NCBI GenBank assembly: GCA_002286715.1
Contig: NSJX01000161.1
Location: 1-19,150, forward strand
Direction: 5' to 3'
DNA: 19,150 bases
Origin: Dentipellis sp. KUC8613
Lineage: Eukaryota; Basidiomycota; Agaricomycetes; Russulales; Hericiaceae
This document shows, piece after piece, positions 18,851-19,150 of this stretch. A program made the translations under genes and the position numbers. Numbering within the stretch: the first letter of the stretch is position 1; each line of letters opens with the position of its first letter. The notes beneath the pieces were generated by a model. The model was not told the DNA's origin. It made no database searches and saw nothing but the letters and a program-made list of their open reading frames with translations.

Positions 18851-19150
18851 TGAAACAACCACCCAAGTCACCACCGGTGACAAGGCGAGCGAGATGAGAG
18901 ATAGAGAATTGAACGAGAGTGCCGGCGATATGCAGAGCGCAGTGCAGCTGGTATTCCAGGTACAGTACGATACAGACGAGATTGACAGTCTAAGGAACTA
19001 TGGACGAGGGCGCGAGGGTATATACACTGTATGGGAGACACCGGGGGAAATCAGGTTATCGTAGATAATCAGTAGTGGGACGGAGGGGCTTCGGGGAGTG
19101 GTACAACGAGGTCTAGGGACTTGGGGAAACATGTGATAAATAGTAACAGA
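18851..19150. other. Right edge, no feature resolved
   Basis: Composition returns to near average after the GC island. A plus-strand open frame from 18735 runs to 19064 through the repeat block, without a recognisable domain. It may be the beginning of a gene or element that continues outside the window. Confidence 0.3.

Noticed and set aside
17667..18866. 399-codon minus-strand open frame as a protein gene
   Set aside because: It starts with GTG, consists of low-complexity tandem repeats, has no domain, and lies in GC-rich DNA where stop codons are rare. It is kept only as a finding to test.

Overview
The window looks like nuclear DNA of a filamentous basidiomycete, most likely an Agaricomycete. 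Evidence: gene models with many introns of about 50-65 bp (GT...AG), closely packed genes on both strands, and proteins that read as typical mushroom-type orthologues. I cannot place genus or order. No RNA gene, CRISPR array or bacterial-type operon is visible.

Layout. (1) 1-1358: AT-rich sequence nearly devoid of CpG, with two same-orientation copies of a 38-45 bp repeat ending in CTAG|T that looks like a Helitron 3' terminus. (2) 1359-4940, minus: a 7-exon gene for a large coiled-coil protein with a C-terminal Cep57-type microtubule-binding domain (spindle pole body or centrosome type). (3) 4941-5107: a 167 bp divergent promoter. (4) 5108-8734, plus: BMS1, the ribosome-biogenesis GTPase, 5 exons. 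(5) 8735-10359: a gene-poor gap with broken ankyrin-repeat-like fragments on the minus strand. (6) 10360-12318, minus: a 5-exon gene for a coiled-coil protein of unknown function. (7) 12319-13624: a mostly intergenic stretch holding a GC-rich coding-like patch, a G-quadruplex motif and paired E-boxes. (8) 13625-17034, plus: CHL1/DDX11-type Fe-S DNA helicase, 17 exons, intact. (9) 17041-17153: two more copies of the CTAG-ended repeat, in the opposite orientation. (10) 17154-19150: a CpG-poor AT-rich stretch, then an abruptly GC-rich island of short tandem repeats (about 17.8-18.85 kb), then unremarkable DNA.

The three recognisable genes are housekeeping functions: mitotic apparatus, 40S ribosome assembly, and sister-chromatid cohesion/DNA repair. 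They are independent eukaryotic genes, not a pathway cluster; only the Cep57-like gene and BMS1 share a promoter.

The unusual content lies at the edges. The gene block is bracketed by inverted copies of one putative Helitron end. CpG density falls more than tenfold inside the CHL1 gene, between its 5' third and the rest, while the reading frame stays intact. The CHL1 stop codon is only a few bases from one of the repeat ends, so its 3' UTR must be transposon-derived. All exon models were joined by eye, using reading-frame continuity and family knowledge, without transcript data.
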